Assembly: GCA_029821875.1 (NCBI GenBank)
Contig: JALGXW010000007.1
Span: 47,640-111,639 of the forward strand
DNA: 64,000 nucleotides
Reading direction: 5' to 3'
From: Candidatus Hebobacterum abditum
GTDB taxonomy: Bacteria; Armatimonadota; Hebobacteria; Hebobacterales; Hebobacteraceae
The notes under the pieces are model-generated. The model did no database searches. It was not told the origin of the DNA and worked only from the letters and a program-made list of their open reading frames with translations. Within the stretch, counting starts at the first letter, position 1, and every line of letters starts with the position of its first letter. The position numbers and the translations under genes were made by a program. Of this stretch, positions 9,601 to 17,280 are shown in pieces.

Positions 9601-10264
9601 CAAGGCGAAGAAGCTCCGGCGCCAGATCGGGGAGGCGCTCGAAGCCTCTCGCCTCCGCCCGCGAGTCGAAGTGACGGCCGCGGGCGGCGGATTCCCGACT
9701 GCGGTGGAGCGGACGAGCTGGCGCGGCGGCCGGGTCGAGGCCCTCGCCCTGCTTAAGGAACCCGCTGGCCGCTTCACCCAGAGCGCCGACCTCACCAACC
9801 GCTACGAGCCGATCCCCGGCATGAAGGCCTCCGAGCCGGTGCGCATCAAGCTGCCGCAGGAGGGCCACTGGTACGACGTTCGCTCGCACAAGTATCTCGG
9901 CCTTCGCAGCGAGATCAGGACCACGCTCAAGGAGGCCGACCCGAAGCTCTATGCGATGCTGCCCTACAAGGTGCAGGGCCTTTCGCTGTCTCTGAAGGGC
10001 GGACGCGCACTTGGAGAGACCGTGGCGTACGAGGCGAAGGTGCGTGCCGGAAGGGCCCGGCCGGTCCGCCACGTCCTCAAGGTGGCGGTGTTCGGCCCGG
10101 ATGGCAAGAGGCACCCGCTCTACTCCGGCAACATCGATACCACCGCCGGCACGGCCAAGGGCTCCTTTCGCCTCGCGCTCAACGACCCGAAGGGCACATG
10201 GCGCATAGTCGTGACCGACGTCTTCTCCGGCAAGAAGGCAGAGAAGACGTGGAGGGTGCGCTGA
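6611..10264 (+). CDS. Giant GH42-like glycoside hydrolase with ThuA-like N-terminus
   Basis: A 1217-residue protein read from GTG behind GGAGGAGGAA. Residues 1-300 resemble a ThuA/GATase1-like fold (YDVIVMHNMLGWNHMPERIRD, then GKGRVVGLGYYNYALF). Two beta-sandwich stretches follow to about 505. A TIM-barrel of GH42 type spans about 510-860: YYVSDESSITCY near 617-628 and FRRWLRRWYRTLAALNAEWG match the GH42 acid/base region, with E622 the candidate acid. A later GATase-like domain (LPGSIAVSDQEVKAIRQFVKRGGLVLADE) matches the GH42 trimerization domain, and a beta domain ends the chain. There is no signal peptide, so it is probably cytoplasmic. GH42 enzymes act on beta-galactosides, but the substrate here is unproven and a separate GH family is possible. 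Confidence 0.75.
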   Translation: MRKSRGRRAQAPPKYDIVYSQDIATPHVKWAEPYAEGPIRAFIISSVHEGRTVVELGQRMSLDARVLSIDPRWDVNKWCMDRYADFDPLAPGDYSRAYSVLEPELAAKAKYDVIVMHNMLGWNHMPERIRDLIYRRVKRGEGLVLVHPQLGENQRDKGLWDLSPIVSVPPTRLSAEGAGISSGYPHPPKEAVSAEPWSKAVDHYIVNGVPFEALPYGPLRHYMYRLGKGATALTTGANGAPVVAVKQFGKGRVVGLGYYNYALFPELDLRRGQLDESFWEYLFSLLMRSIIWAARKEPSLRLADVDVSAARFDPPKVADGGATIRLRSAGPAKSAKAEVAFRNELGEVERKTARTVRLAKGTAELHVGLPGASPAGGRHFVDVMVSVGGKKSDWGTASYEVSREARVTKVVLDADAVPVGGSISGRARLAGKPKGMTLVSELRDLSGRLLARQEKQIRAGREVSFRLRCPDALTNRGWVKCALRDAGRHVHEAQAELALTPPRRKWQDYEVILPWMHDGVWPWTNLVEEQFRSCGITSTSDTQYGFPLTVSMHPPGFGVYWYRRHPYLERKDNYRKTRDRKWLERVPCIHTDEFRRPVAQTLRKGIPPILKYSPLAYYVSDESSITCYEDARDLCWSKATLAEFRRWLRRWYRTLAALNAEWGTRYRSWDRVMPVTYDQAQKRGNPAPWLDHRLFMNTTLADAFKYAIGVAQKVDPEGLVTISGTQLPGSHNGCDWSKIDRIVEYLQPYSGGGQDEMHRSFNPDMILTGFTGYAMSGPPLEWEIWHRFLHGHRGASIFWGYSMIDPDLTLNAQGRSLGKCFGELRGEGLSRAISCLRREHDKIAIHFSMASGHTWWIQDGKLKHKDMEYGSNTSAAFRRFIGSRVGWGQVFEDLGYQYNYLPYRDLENGGLAKGGYRALVLPGSIAVSDQEVKAIRQFVKRGGLVLADEMPGQTSVHGKPLPEPSLAGLFAAGKYGRGRAVLLGRWLDDYEDNRLKAKAKKLRRQIGEALEASRLRPRVEVTAAGGGFPTAVERTSWRGGRVEALALLKEPAGRFTQSADLTNRYEPIPGMKASEPVRIKLPQEGHWYDVRSHKYLGLRSEIRTTLKEADPKLYAMLPYKVQGLSLSLKGGRALGETVAYEAKVRAGRARPVRHVLKVAVFGPDGKRHPLYSGNIDTTAGTAKGSFRLALNDPKGTWRIVVTDVFSGKKAEKTWRVR

Positions 10265-10289
10265 CCCGCCCGGCCGGCCGAGCCCGCCG

Positions 10290-11708
10290 CTAGGAGCCGC
10301 CGGGCGCCACAACCTCGAGCTCGCTCAGGTTGTACCAGCCCTGGGCATCCCGCCCCTCGATGGCGAGCCGCACCGCCGGCTCGCGAGTGAACGGATCGAG
10401 GAGGCCGACGGCCAGCCGGTATCTGCCCGGCTCGATGTCGGTTGGGATGGCGAGGTCTAACCTCACGTCGTGGATGCCGGGAAGCCACTTCGTCACGTCA
10501 ATGGGGTGAGCCGTGTCTTCGAGCATCGTCGGCTCGCCCCAGCCCCAGCCTCCCTTCCCAATCGGCCGCAGTTGCCAGGCGACCACATAGCCGCGGTAGG
10601 GGGGTGCGACACCGATGTTGTCCCACTGGCATTGGAGAGGGAGCGCCTTACCCGCGGTGACCCGCGCGGGGTGGGAGGCCGAGCGCAGCACCAAGCGGTA
10701 GCCGATCTTCCTCAGGAAATCCTCCACCGCACCCCACCAGCGCGGCGGGATGGGCGATGACTTGTTGTTGAACACCGAGCAGTGCCAGCGCAGGGCCTCG
10801 CTGAAGACAAACTCGATGTCCCATCCCTCATCGGCCCAATGCTGCATGGTCCAGCAGGCCTCGAACACCACCGGCGCCTGCTTCCACGCCTCCCCCGCGC
10901 CGCCCGCGTCGATCTCCTGCTGATAGGCGTCGTTCATGTGGTTCCAGTCGGAGCTGAGGTCGCCGAGGCAGTCGGCGCGCCAGCCGGTTCCGTTCGCGAC
11001 CGCGTATCCGAGCTCGTCCCCTCCGCCTATGAGCATTACCAGTGGGGTCTTCTCGAAGGCATCGAGATACATGTCCACAAGCGCTTGCCGCACGTCGGGC
11101 GCCACGTCGACCTCGCGATCGCGGGTCAGGTAGACGAAGTAGAAGTGCCACTCTCCCCAGTGGCCAAGCGAGCGGATATCGACGTGGTCGATGTCCGGAT
11201 GGCCGTCATAGCGCTTCCCGAACTCGCGCACGAGTCGACCCATGTACTCAACATAGAGAGGGTCGTTGTGGTCAGGCATCCAGTTTGTGGGGCCGGCCTC
11301 GGAGGCGTATTCGAAGCCCTCCGCGCCGAGGTCGCGGTACCACTGCGGCACGCCGCCGCGGCCGTTGGCCGGCATGAGGCGAATCGCCACCCGCTGGCCG
11401 CGTGCCCTCGCCTCCTCGATGACCTCGTCGATCACCTCCCAACGGTAGACCCCATTCTCCGGCTCGATCTTGTCCCAGTACCAGCCCCAGTAGGCGATGG
11501 TGGACTTCGGATAGCCGGCCACCTCCCCGTCAAGGCTGTTGCTCGTGGTTAACCCCATGCCTGGATTGTAGAGGACGTCATCGATCTCCCGCGGCCGCAC
11601 CGTCACACGGTTGGCCTCGCCGCGGGACCCAGCCCTCGCGGGCTCAGTGGTCCAGAGACAGAGGGTGATCGTGGCCAGAACGGCGAGTCCCATGGTGCGC
11701 AGCGACAT
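10290..11708 (-). CDS. Exported DUF4874/DUF4832-type protein
   Basis: A 472-residue protein with a clear signal peptide (MSLRTMGLAVLATITLCLWTT..ARAGS). Its start ATG at 11708 follows GGGGAGG. The body has the NPGMG motif and the WGWYWDKIEPENGVYRWEVIDE segment typical of the TIM-barrel DUF4874 type. A C-terminal beta-sandwich follows (IPTDIEPGRYRLAVGLLDPFTREPAVRLAIEG), as in DUF4832. Such proteins look like glycoside hydrolases but have no proven activity. It lies 41 nt after the aldo/keto reductase and is probably co-transcribed with it. Confidence 0.78.
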   Translation of the reverse strand: MSLRTMGLAVLATITLCLWTTEPARAGSRGEANRVTVRPREIDDVLYNPGMGLTTSNSLDGEVAGYPKSTIAYWGWYWDKIEPENGVYRWEVIDEVIEEARARGQRVAIRLMPANGRGGVPQWYRDLGAEGFEYASEAGPTNWMPDHNDPLYVEYMGRLVREFGKRYDGHPDIDHVDIRSLGHWGEWHFYFVYLTRDREVDVAPDVRQALVDMYLDAFEKTPLVMLIGGGDELGYAVANGTGWRADCLGDLSSDWNHMNDAYQQEIDAGGAGEAWKQAPVVFEACWTMQHWADEGWDIEFVFSEALRWHCSVFNNKSSPIPPRWWGAVEDFLRKIGYRLVLRSASHPARVTAGKALPLQCQWDNIGVAPPYRGYVVAWQLRPIGKGGWGWGEPTMLEDTAHPIDVTKWLPGIHDVRLDLAIPTDIEPGRYRLAVGLLDPFTREPAVRLAIEGRDAQGWYNLSELEVVAPGGS

Positions 11709-11749
11709 CAGGATTACCTCCCCTCTACTTGATCGGTGCAGCGAGGACG

Positions 11750-12676
11750 CTACCAGTCTAGATTCAGCTTGGTGAAATCTCCACCGTGGAGGCCCTGGAT
11801 CCGCTGAAGCTCCTCCAGCGTCAGCCGCCCGCCGGCGGCCGCCGCGTTCTCTTCCAGGTGCTTCACCGAAGTGGTGCCGGGGATCGCGGTGCACACCCCG
11901 TCGAAGGAAAGCACGAACTGCAGCGCCGCCTGCGACCAGGTGCGGCCCGTCCCCTCGGCGAGGAACTTCACCTCCTCGAAGAGCTGTTGCCGGCGCGCCG
12001 CCTCCTCCTCGCCCCAGCGCTCCCGCGCATCGTCGAGCTTCTTCGGCTTGTCCGGGTCGAGGTCGCCCCCGAGGATCCCCGAATCCAGCGGCGACTTCAC
12101 GATCACACCGACGCCCTTGCGCTCGGCCTCCGGGAAGAACCGCTCGCCCGGATCTTGATGGAACAGGTTGAATGTGATTTGCACCGAGTCCACTCCCCAC
12201 CTGTCGATCGCGTCGATCCCGCGCTGTCCGCCCTCGGTGGAGAGCCCGTAGCACCGAATCTTCCCCTCCTTCTTCGCCTCTTGCAGCGCGGCCAGCAGCT
12301 CCTCGTCGTCGAGGACCGACGGGCCAGGGCTGTGGAGCTGGTAGATGTCGATGTAGTCCGTGCGCAGCCGGCGCAGGCTCTCCTGCAGCGACCGCCGCAT
12401 GTGCCCCACGCTGAAGTCCTTGCCCTTGCCGGGAATGGTGCCGAACTTCGTCGCGATGATCGCGTTCTCACGATGGGGCGACAGCACCTTGCCGAGCCAC
12501 TCCTCACTGCGATAGCCGCTGTAGAAGTCGGCCGAGTCGAAGAGGTTGATGCCCAGTTCCAGGGCGCGGCTGAGCAGTGGCGCGTAGTCTGCGTTCGCAT
12601 CGATTCCGAGCGGACCGCACCCGAGCCCGATCTCGGACACGCGAAGCCCCGTCTTCCCGAAGTCGCGGTATTCCAT
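11750..12676 (-). CDS. Aldo/keto reductase
   Basis: A 308-residue NAD(P)H-dependent oxidoreductase with the full AKR catalytic tetrad: D47, Y52 (FDSADFYSG), K77 (IIATKFG) and H115 (YQLHSPG). Later motifs (LSTEGGQRGIDAI, PGTTSVKHLEENA) give the cofactor-binding end. It reduces carbonyls of sugars or related aldehydes; the exact substrate is not readable. The start ATG at 12676 follows GAGAGGGACGAG. It is divergent from the sugar isomerase-like gene at 12814 and heads a two-gene unit with the DUF4832 protein. Confidence 0.93.
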   Translation of the reverse strand: MEYRDFGKTGLRVSEIGLGCGPLGIDANADYAPLLSRALELGINLFDSADFYSGYRSEEWLGKVLSPHRENAIIATKFGTIPGKGKDFSVGHMRRSLQESLRRLRTDYIDIYQLHSPGPSVLDDEELLAALQEAKKEGKIRCYGLSTEGGQRGIDAIDRWGVDSVQITFNLFHQDPGERFFPEAERKGVGVIVKSPLDSGILGGDLDPDKPKKLDDARERWGEEEAARRQQLFEEVKFLAEGTGRTWSQAALQFVLSFDGVCTAIPGTTSVKHLEENAAAAGGRLTLEELQRIQGLHGGDFTKLNLDW

Positions 12677-12813
12677 CTCGTCCCTCTCTCGCCGTCTTGG
12701 TCGGAACTAGTCTTGGCGGCCCGGGTCCCACCTCCTTGCCTCGCGGCAGCGCGGTGAAGGGGATTGCGCTGGGGATGAGAAGTAGACTGCCAGCTTACTG
12801 GGGAGAACCGCAG

Positions 12814-13626
12814 ATGAAGATCGGCGCAATGACGACGTCGTTCCGCAAGTCCTTCGACGAATCGCTTGAGGCCTCCGCCGCGCTGAACGTGGATGGCGTG
12901 CAGATCTGGGCGACCAACATCACCTACTACCACCCCGACCGGCCCGTCGGGGAGCTCGACCCGGACCTGACCACGGAAGAGCAGAAGAAGGCTCTGCTGG
13001 CCAAACTCGAGGACTTCGGCATGGAGATATCCGCGCTCTGCGGCGACCTCGGGCGCGGCTTTGTCACGTCCGACCACATCGAAGAAGACGTCGCCAAGAC
13101 CAAGCGCATGATGGACATGGCGGCCTCGATGGGCGTGAAGGTGTTCACATCGCACATTGGCCGCATTCCCGAGGACCGCAACGATCCCGCCTACGCGACC
13201 GCGGCGGAGGCGTTGGAGGAGATCGGCGCGCACGGCGACAGTGTGGGAGTGTTTTTCGCCAGCGAGACGGGACCGGAGTCGGGGGCCGCCCTGGCGTCGT
13301 TCTTGCGGGGATTGAGAGCGAAGTCGATCCGTGCCAACTACGACCCGGCCAACATGGTGATGGGGGGCTTCGACCCGGTACAGGGGGTCTACGATCTGGG
13401 CGACTTGATCGTCCACACGCACGCCAAAGATGGGATCGGGCCGGGGCCGAACCGCGGCGAGGTGCCATTGGGAGAGGGAGAGGTCGATTGGCCGAAGTAT
13501 CTGCGCGCGCTGAAGGAGATCGGCTACGATGGCTTCCTCACCATCGAGCGCGAGGTAGGCGAAGACCCCGCGGCCGACATCGTGATAGCCGCCAAGTTCC
13601 TGCGGGAGCAGCTCGCGAAGCTCTGA
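12814..13626 (+). CDS. Sugar phosphate isomerase/epimerase-like TIM barrel
   Basis: 270 residues of the AP-endonuclease-2/xylose-isomerase-like superfamily. Metal-ligand positions are visible: FASETG (Glu), YDPANMVMGG (Asp), VHTHAKD (His) and TIEREVG (Glu). The start MKIGAMTTSF is preceded by GGGGAG. Members act on keto-sugars, inositols or related polyols, and the family assignment does not fix the substrate. The URO-D-family gene follows 34 nt downstream on the same strand. Confidence 0.9.
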   Translation: MKIGAMTTSFRKSFDESLEASAALNVDGVQIWATNITYYHPDRPVGELDPDLTTEEQKKALLAKLEDFGMEISALCGDLGRGFVTSDHIEEDVAKTKRMMDMAASMGVKVFTSHIGRIPEDRNDPAYATAAEALEEIGAHGDSVGVFFASETGPESGAALASFLRGLRAKSIRANYDPANMVMGGFDPVQGVYDLGDLIVHTHAKDGIGPGPNRGEVPLGEGEVDWPKYLRALKEIGYDGFLTIEREVGEDPAADIVIAAKFLREQLAKL

Positions 13627-13660
13627 CCTGCCGCCCGCGCTGCCCTTCGGTCGAGGATCC

Positions 13661-14653
13661 ATGACCAGCTACGAGATCGTCAGGCGAGCAGTTGAGTTCG
13701 AGCGCCCGGAGCGGATTCCCATCCGCTTCGCCGCGCTCGGTGTCGATGACACCTACTGGGCCGGTGTCGGGCCGGCGCCCGGCTGGCAGCCCTCAGAGCC
13801 GAACGCCGACGAGTGGGGCTGTGTGTGGGAGACGCCGCCGGAGGGCAGCGGCATCGTGAACATGGGCCAGCCCACAGGCCACCCGCTGGCCTCGCTCGAC
13901 CAGATGGACAAGGTGTCATGGCCCGACCCGGCCGACGATGCGCGCTACGAGGTGACCGCCCGCGATCTGGAGGGCGCGGGCGACAAGTACGTGGTAGCCG
14001 GCTGTGGCTTCACCTTCTTCGAGCGCATGCACTTCCTGCACGGCATGCCGGAGCTGTTCGTGGACATGCACGAGCGGTCGGCCGACGTGCACGAGTTCGC
14101 CGACCGCGTGCTCGAGTATCCCATCGGTGTGGCGCGTGAGATCGGCAAGCGCTTCCGCGGCCGAGTGCACGGCTTCGGCATGACCGACGATTGGGGCACA
14201 CAGCAGGCGGCTTTCCTCAGCCTCCCCATGTGGCGGGAGTTCTTCAAGGACCGCTACCGTCGGCTCTTCGAGGCCATCCACGACGCGGACATGCACGCCT
14301 GGATGCACTCCTGTGGACACGTCAACGAGGTCATCGGCGAGTGGATCGACTGCGGCCTCGATGTCGTCAACCTCCAGCAGCCCCGCAACCTCGGCATCGA
14401 GGAGATCGGCCGCCGCTACCGCGGCCGCATCTGCTTCGAGAGCCTCTGCGACATCCAGGCAACGCTCCCGAGAGGCGACCCGCAGGCGATTCGCGAGGAG
14501 GCCGCTCTGCTCCTCGACCAATGGGCGACACCGGACGGGGGATTCGTGCTCAGCGACTATGGCGACGGCGTGGCCATCGGCGTACCCGATGAGGCCAAGC
14601 GCATCATGCTCGATGCCTTCATCGAACTCGGCGCGCCCGGGTTGCGTGTCTGA
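13661..14653 (+). CDS. Uroporphyrinogen-decarboxylase-family protein
   Basis: A 330-residue URO-D-like TIM barrel. The motif MHSCGHVNEVIGEWIDCGLDVVNLQQP carries the His and Cys that bind zinc in corrinoid methyltransferases of the MtaA/CmuA type, rather than the residues of true HemE. The N-terminus (MTSYEIVRRAVEFERPERIP) is typical of these non-heme members. No corrinoid protein is nearby, so a role in methyl transfer is only possible. It follows a sugar isomerase-like gene and converges on another URO-D-family gene 18 nt away. Confidence 0.85.
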   Translation: MTSYEIVRRAVEFERPERIPIRFAALGVDDTYWAGVGPAPGWQPSEPNADEWGCVWETPPEGSGIVNMGQPTGHPLASLDQMDKVSWPDPADDARYEVTARDLEGAGDKYVVAGCGFTFFERMHFLHGMPELFVDMHERSADVHEFADRVLEYPIGVAREIGKRFRGRVHGFGMTDDWGTQQAAFLSLPMWREFFKDRYRRLFEAIHDADMHAWMHSCGHVNEVIGEWIDCGLDVVNLQQPRNLGIEEIGRRYRGRICFESLCDIQATLPRGDPQAIREEAALLLDQWATPDGGFVLSDYGDGVAIGVPDEAKRIMLDAFIELGAPGLRV

Positions 14654-14671
14654 GGCACGGGCGGCCTCACC

Positions 14672-15877
14672 TCAGTAACCGCCAGACTCAGCGGCCGCCG
14701 CCAGCATGGCGACGATGTTCTCGGGGGGGACCTCGGGCTGGATGTTGTGCACCTGACAGAAGACGAAGCCGCCGCCCGGCGCGAGGTCGCCTATGCGCCG
14801 CTTCACCTCTTCCCTCACCTCGGCCGGCGTGCCGCGGTTGAGCACATGTTGGGTGTCACACCCCCCACCCCAGAAAGCGATCTCGCGGCCGAGGTCGCGC
14901 TTCAGCGCGGCCGTGTCCATCTCGGCCGCCGATACCTGCACGGGATTGAGCGCGTCGATGCCGACCTCGATCAAGTCCGGGATCGCCCACCGCACCGAGC
15001 CACACGAGTGCAGCAGCAGCGGCAGACCGCTGATCGACTTGAGATGGGAGAACAGCCGCCGCTGGTGGGGCTTGATCCGCGCCCGGTAGACCTTCGGCGA
15101 CAGCATCGGCCCGGCCTGAGTACCGAGGTCGTCGTTCACAAGTATCACATCGACCAGCCCGTTCAGCGCGGGGAAGAGCGCGTTCGCCCGCTCGCAGTAG
15201 CCGTCCACCAGCTCCGTCAAGAGCGCCTCCGCGAGCTTCGTGTTCAGCAAGAGGTCGGACATGAAGCTCTCGAACCCGCGCAGGAGCTGCCCCGCGGCCA
15301 GAATGTGGGACTGGAAGTTGAGAATCGCGGCACGACCGGAGGCATCCCGCAGTCTGCCGGCGCGGGCCGTCAGCTCCTCGATGCTCTCGTCTGCGAAGAA
15401 CGGCGCGTCGAAGCTGTGAATCACATCCCGGTGCTTCGGGATATCTCCGATCGACTCGACGCCGGCCATCGGCGGGTTGACCGGATCGAAGTGAAAGCCG
15501 CTCCCCGCCCGCCGGCCGATGGCTGCGCCCGAGGCGTCAACTGCCTCCTCCGAACCATCCGGCAGCGTGACGGTCCGCCAGCCCTCCGGCACTTCACACG
15601 GGCTGCCGTCGGGAAGGCAGGCCGGACGCCAGCGGCGCGGCTCGAAGATCAGGGGGTAGGTCGCTATGCCGAAGCGTTCTTTGATCTCGTCCTCGACCAG
15701 CACGACATGCTGAAAGGGCTCGAAGACGCGGCCGCCCTCGGGCAGACCGAGGTGGCGCTTCAGGCTGTTGTAGGCCGCGGCGGTCAGCCCGGATGACTCC
15801 GTGCCGCCCAGGTCGATAGGGATCCTATCCGGCTCCCTATGGCTCAGCGCGGCGAGCACGCGCTCGCGGTCGGTCAT
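14672..15877 (-). CDS. Second uroporphyrinogen-decarboxylase-family protein
   Basis: 401 residues starting MTDRERVLAALSHREPDRIPID, the classic N-terminus of the URO-D methyltransferase-like group. LLLHSCGSVRWAIPDLIEVGIDALNPVQV holds the His/Cys zinc-type motif, and the C-terminal VFCQVHNIQPEVPPENI is typical of the family. It is longer than the neighbour at 13661 and clearly not its recent duplicate. It is read 36 nt after a small zinc-ribbon gene, probably from the promoter at 16322-16350. Activity is unassigned: heme synthesis is unlikely, and methyl transfer or sugar-acid chemistry is possible. Confidence 0.88.
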   Translation of the reverse strand: MTDRERVLAALSHREPDRIPIDLGGTESSGLTAAAYNSLKRHLGLPEGGRVFEPFQHVVLVEDEIKERFGIATYPLIFEPRRWRPACLPDGSPCEVPEGWRTVTLPDGSEEAVDASGAAIGRRAGSGFHFDPVNPPMAGVESIGDIPKHRDVIHSFDAPFFADESIEELTARAGRLRDASGRAAILNFQSHILAAGQLLRGFESFMSDLLLNTKLAEALLTELVDGYCERANALFPALNGLVDVILVNDDLGTQAGPMLSPKVYRARIKPHQRRLFSHLKSISGLPLLLHSCGSVRWAIPDLIEVGIDALNPVQVSAAEMDTAALKRDLGREIAFWGGGCDTQHVLNRGTPAEVREEVKRRIGDLAPGGGFVFCQVHNIQPEVPPENIVAMLAAAAESGGY

Positions 15878-15913
15878 GCCTCCTCCATCACCGGGTGTGC
15901 TTCGGCTCGGCTC

Positions 15914-16303
15914 TCAGTCGGCGGACCCGGCCTCGTCCTGTTCGGCGCCTCCGTGCCGCTCGAAGTCGTCGTAGACGACCTGGGCCCGCGCGAGGTCGGA
16001 ACGCCTCACGAGAATGGCCGTCGAGGCCTCGAGCCCGAAGGTCGGGCGCAAGCCAAGAACGTCGAACGGGCTCGCAAATGGCGAGGCGTTTCGCAGCCGG
16101 CACGGGATGCCCTGTCTTGCGAGAGTGTTCTGCAGGAGCGTGGCATGGAGTTCGTCGGGGACGACGCACAGCTCGACTTCTGCGAAGTCGCTCTGGGCCG
16201 CGGGCTCCTCGGCCGGCAGAGAGTCAACGAGTTCGGCGCCGCAGTCGGGGCACCCCGAGACGCCGGCCGTGTACTCGAACCTGCACTGCGGGCAGAAGGC
16301 CAT
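15914..16303 (-). CDS. Small zinc-ribbon protein with DUF2007-like domain
   Basis: 129 residues. A CPQC...CPDC ribbon occupies residues 4-22, then an acidic linker leads to a DUF2007-like segment (VELCVVPDELHATLLQNTLARQGIPCRLRN...AILVRRSDLARAQVVYDDF). Such proteins are called putative signal-transducing proteins, but no function is proven. The start ATG at 16303 follows GGGAG, and the promoter at 16322-16350 lies directly upstream. It precedes the URO-D-family gene and is probably co-transcribed with it. Confidence 0.82.
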   Translation of the reverse strand: MAFCPQCRFEYTAGVSGCPDCGAELVDSLPAEEPAAQSDFAEVELCVVPDELHATLLQNTLARQGIPCRLRNASPFASPFDVLGLRPTFGLEASTAILVRRSDLARAQVVYDDFERHGGAEQDEAGSAD

Positions 16304-16321
16304 GGCAGCATCTCCCGCTGG

Positions 16322-16350
16322 ATTCTAACAAGCCTGCTTCACCGCGGCAA
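16322..16350 (-). promoter_or_regulatory. Promoter for the zinc-ribbon/URO-D pair
   Basis: On the minus strand TTGCCG (16345-16350), a 17-bp spacer and TAGAAT (16322-16327). An extended -10 TGt sits directly before the hexamer. The start codon is about 19 bp beyond, giving a short leader. Confidence 0.6.
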
Positions 16351-16459
16351 GACGCTGCGGCTCGGCTGCCAGTTCAGCGCCCTGCTGCTGTGGCCCGCCG
16401 AAGAGGAGGACGCCGGCCCAACCCCGAATCCGGGGAGAACGACTCTGAGGAGGTGTCAA

Positions 16460-17260
16460 GTGAAATGGACTCTGAACACCTATGAGGTGGCCCAGAAGTG
16501 GGACGTCGACCACCTCATAGACATGTGTGTGAAGGCGGGCTATCCGTACATCGAGTTCCTGATGGACTTCGATCAGCCCCACGGGTTGGAGTGGGACACA
16601 CCCGCCGAGCGATTCCACGAGGTGAAGGGGGAGCTCGACGCGGCCGGGCTGAAATACGGATCGCTCACGAGCTGCCAGACCTTCCACTCGCCCGACGCCA
16701 AAGAGCGCGCCGAATCGGTCACCCACGTGAAGCGAGTTATCGACATGGCCCGCGAGGTGGGCTGCGATCATGTGCGGGTGCTCGGCGACATCCTGCCCAA
16801 GGAAGAGGACAAGCGCGACCCGGTTGTGAAGAACGTCGCCGCCTGCATCAAGCAGCTCGGCGAGTACGCTGGCGAGGGCCTCGCGGTGTCGATCGAGATG
16901 CACAGCAGCTTCACCGACCCGCACTACTCGATGGCGGTCATCAAGCAGGTCGACCTCCCCAACGTCGGGCTCGTCTACAACGGCCAGTGGCCAGTCGGCA
17001 AGGAGTGGAAGTACACGCTGCCGGCCGGCGCCGAATCGATCAAGCCGTTCTACGACCTGGTGCGGCCGCACCTGACCTCCATCCATTTCCACTCGATGGA
17101 GCGCCCGAGCGAGTTGAAGTACTGGCAGGAGTGGTTCCGCCTGCTCAAGCACGACGGATATGACGGTTACGTCGCGAACGAGAGCGCGTACACCGGCCCT
17201 GACCCGGAGAAGGTGCTGCGTATGTACACCGCTCTCTTCGACACCATGATCAGTTGCTGA
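16460..17260 (+). CDS. Sugar phosphate isomerase/epimerase-like TIM barrel
   Basis: 266 residues starting with GTG (VKWTLNTYEVAQKW) behind GAGGAGGTG. It belongs to the xylose-isomerase-like superfamily: VSIEMHSSF supplies the first metal Glu, TSIHFHSMERP the His, and VANESAYTG the last Glu, with repeated alpha/beta units between. The expected Asp segment reads LVYNGQWPVG, so one metal ligand is Asn or shifted compared with the gene at 12814. The Gfo/Idh/MocA oxidoreductase follows 20 nt later. Such pairs often act in oxidation and epimerisation of inositols or sugars. Confidence 0.88.
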   Translation: MKWTLNTYEVAQKWDVDHLIDMCVKAGYPYIEFLMDFDQPHGLEWDTPAERFHEVKGELDAAGLKYGSLTSCQTFHSPDAKERAESVTHVKRVIDMAREVGCDHVRVLGDILPKEEDKRDPVVKNVAACIKQLGEYAGEGLAVSIEMHSSFTDPHYSMAVIKQVDLPNVGLVYNGQWPVGKEWKYTLPAGAESIKPFYDLVRPHLTSIHFHSMERPSELKYWQEWFRLLKHDGYDGYVANESAYTGPDPEKVLRMYTALFDTMISC

Positions 17261-17280
17261 GAACCGAGGTGAGGAGAGAC

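Noticed and set aside
13661..15877. HemE (uroporphyrinogen decarboxylase of heme synthesis)
   Set aside because: Both proteins have the zinc-type HSCG motif and N-termini of the methyltransferase-like group, and there are no other heme genes nearby.
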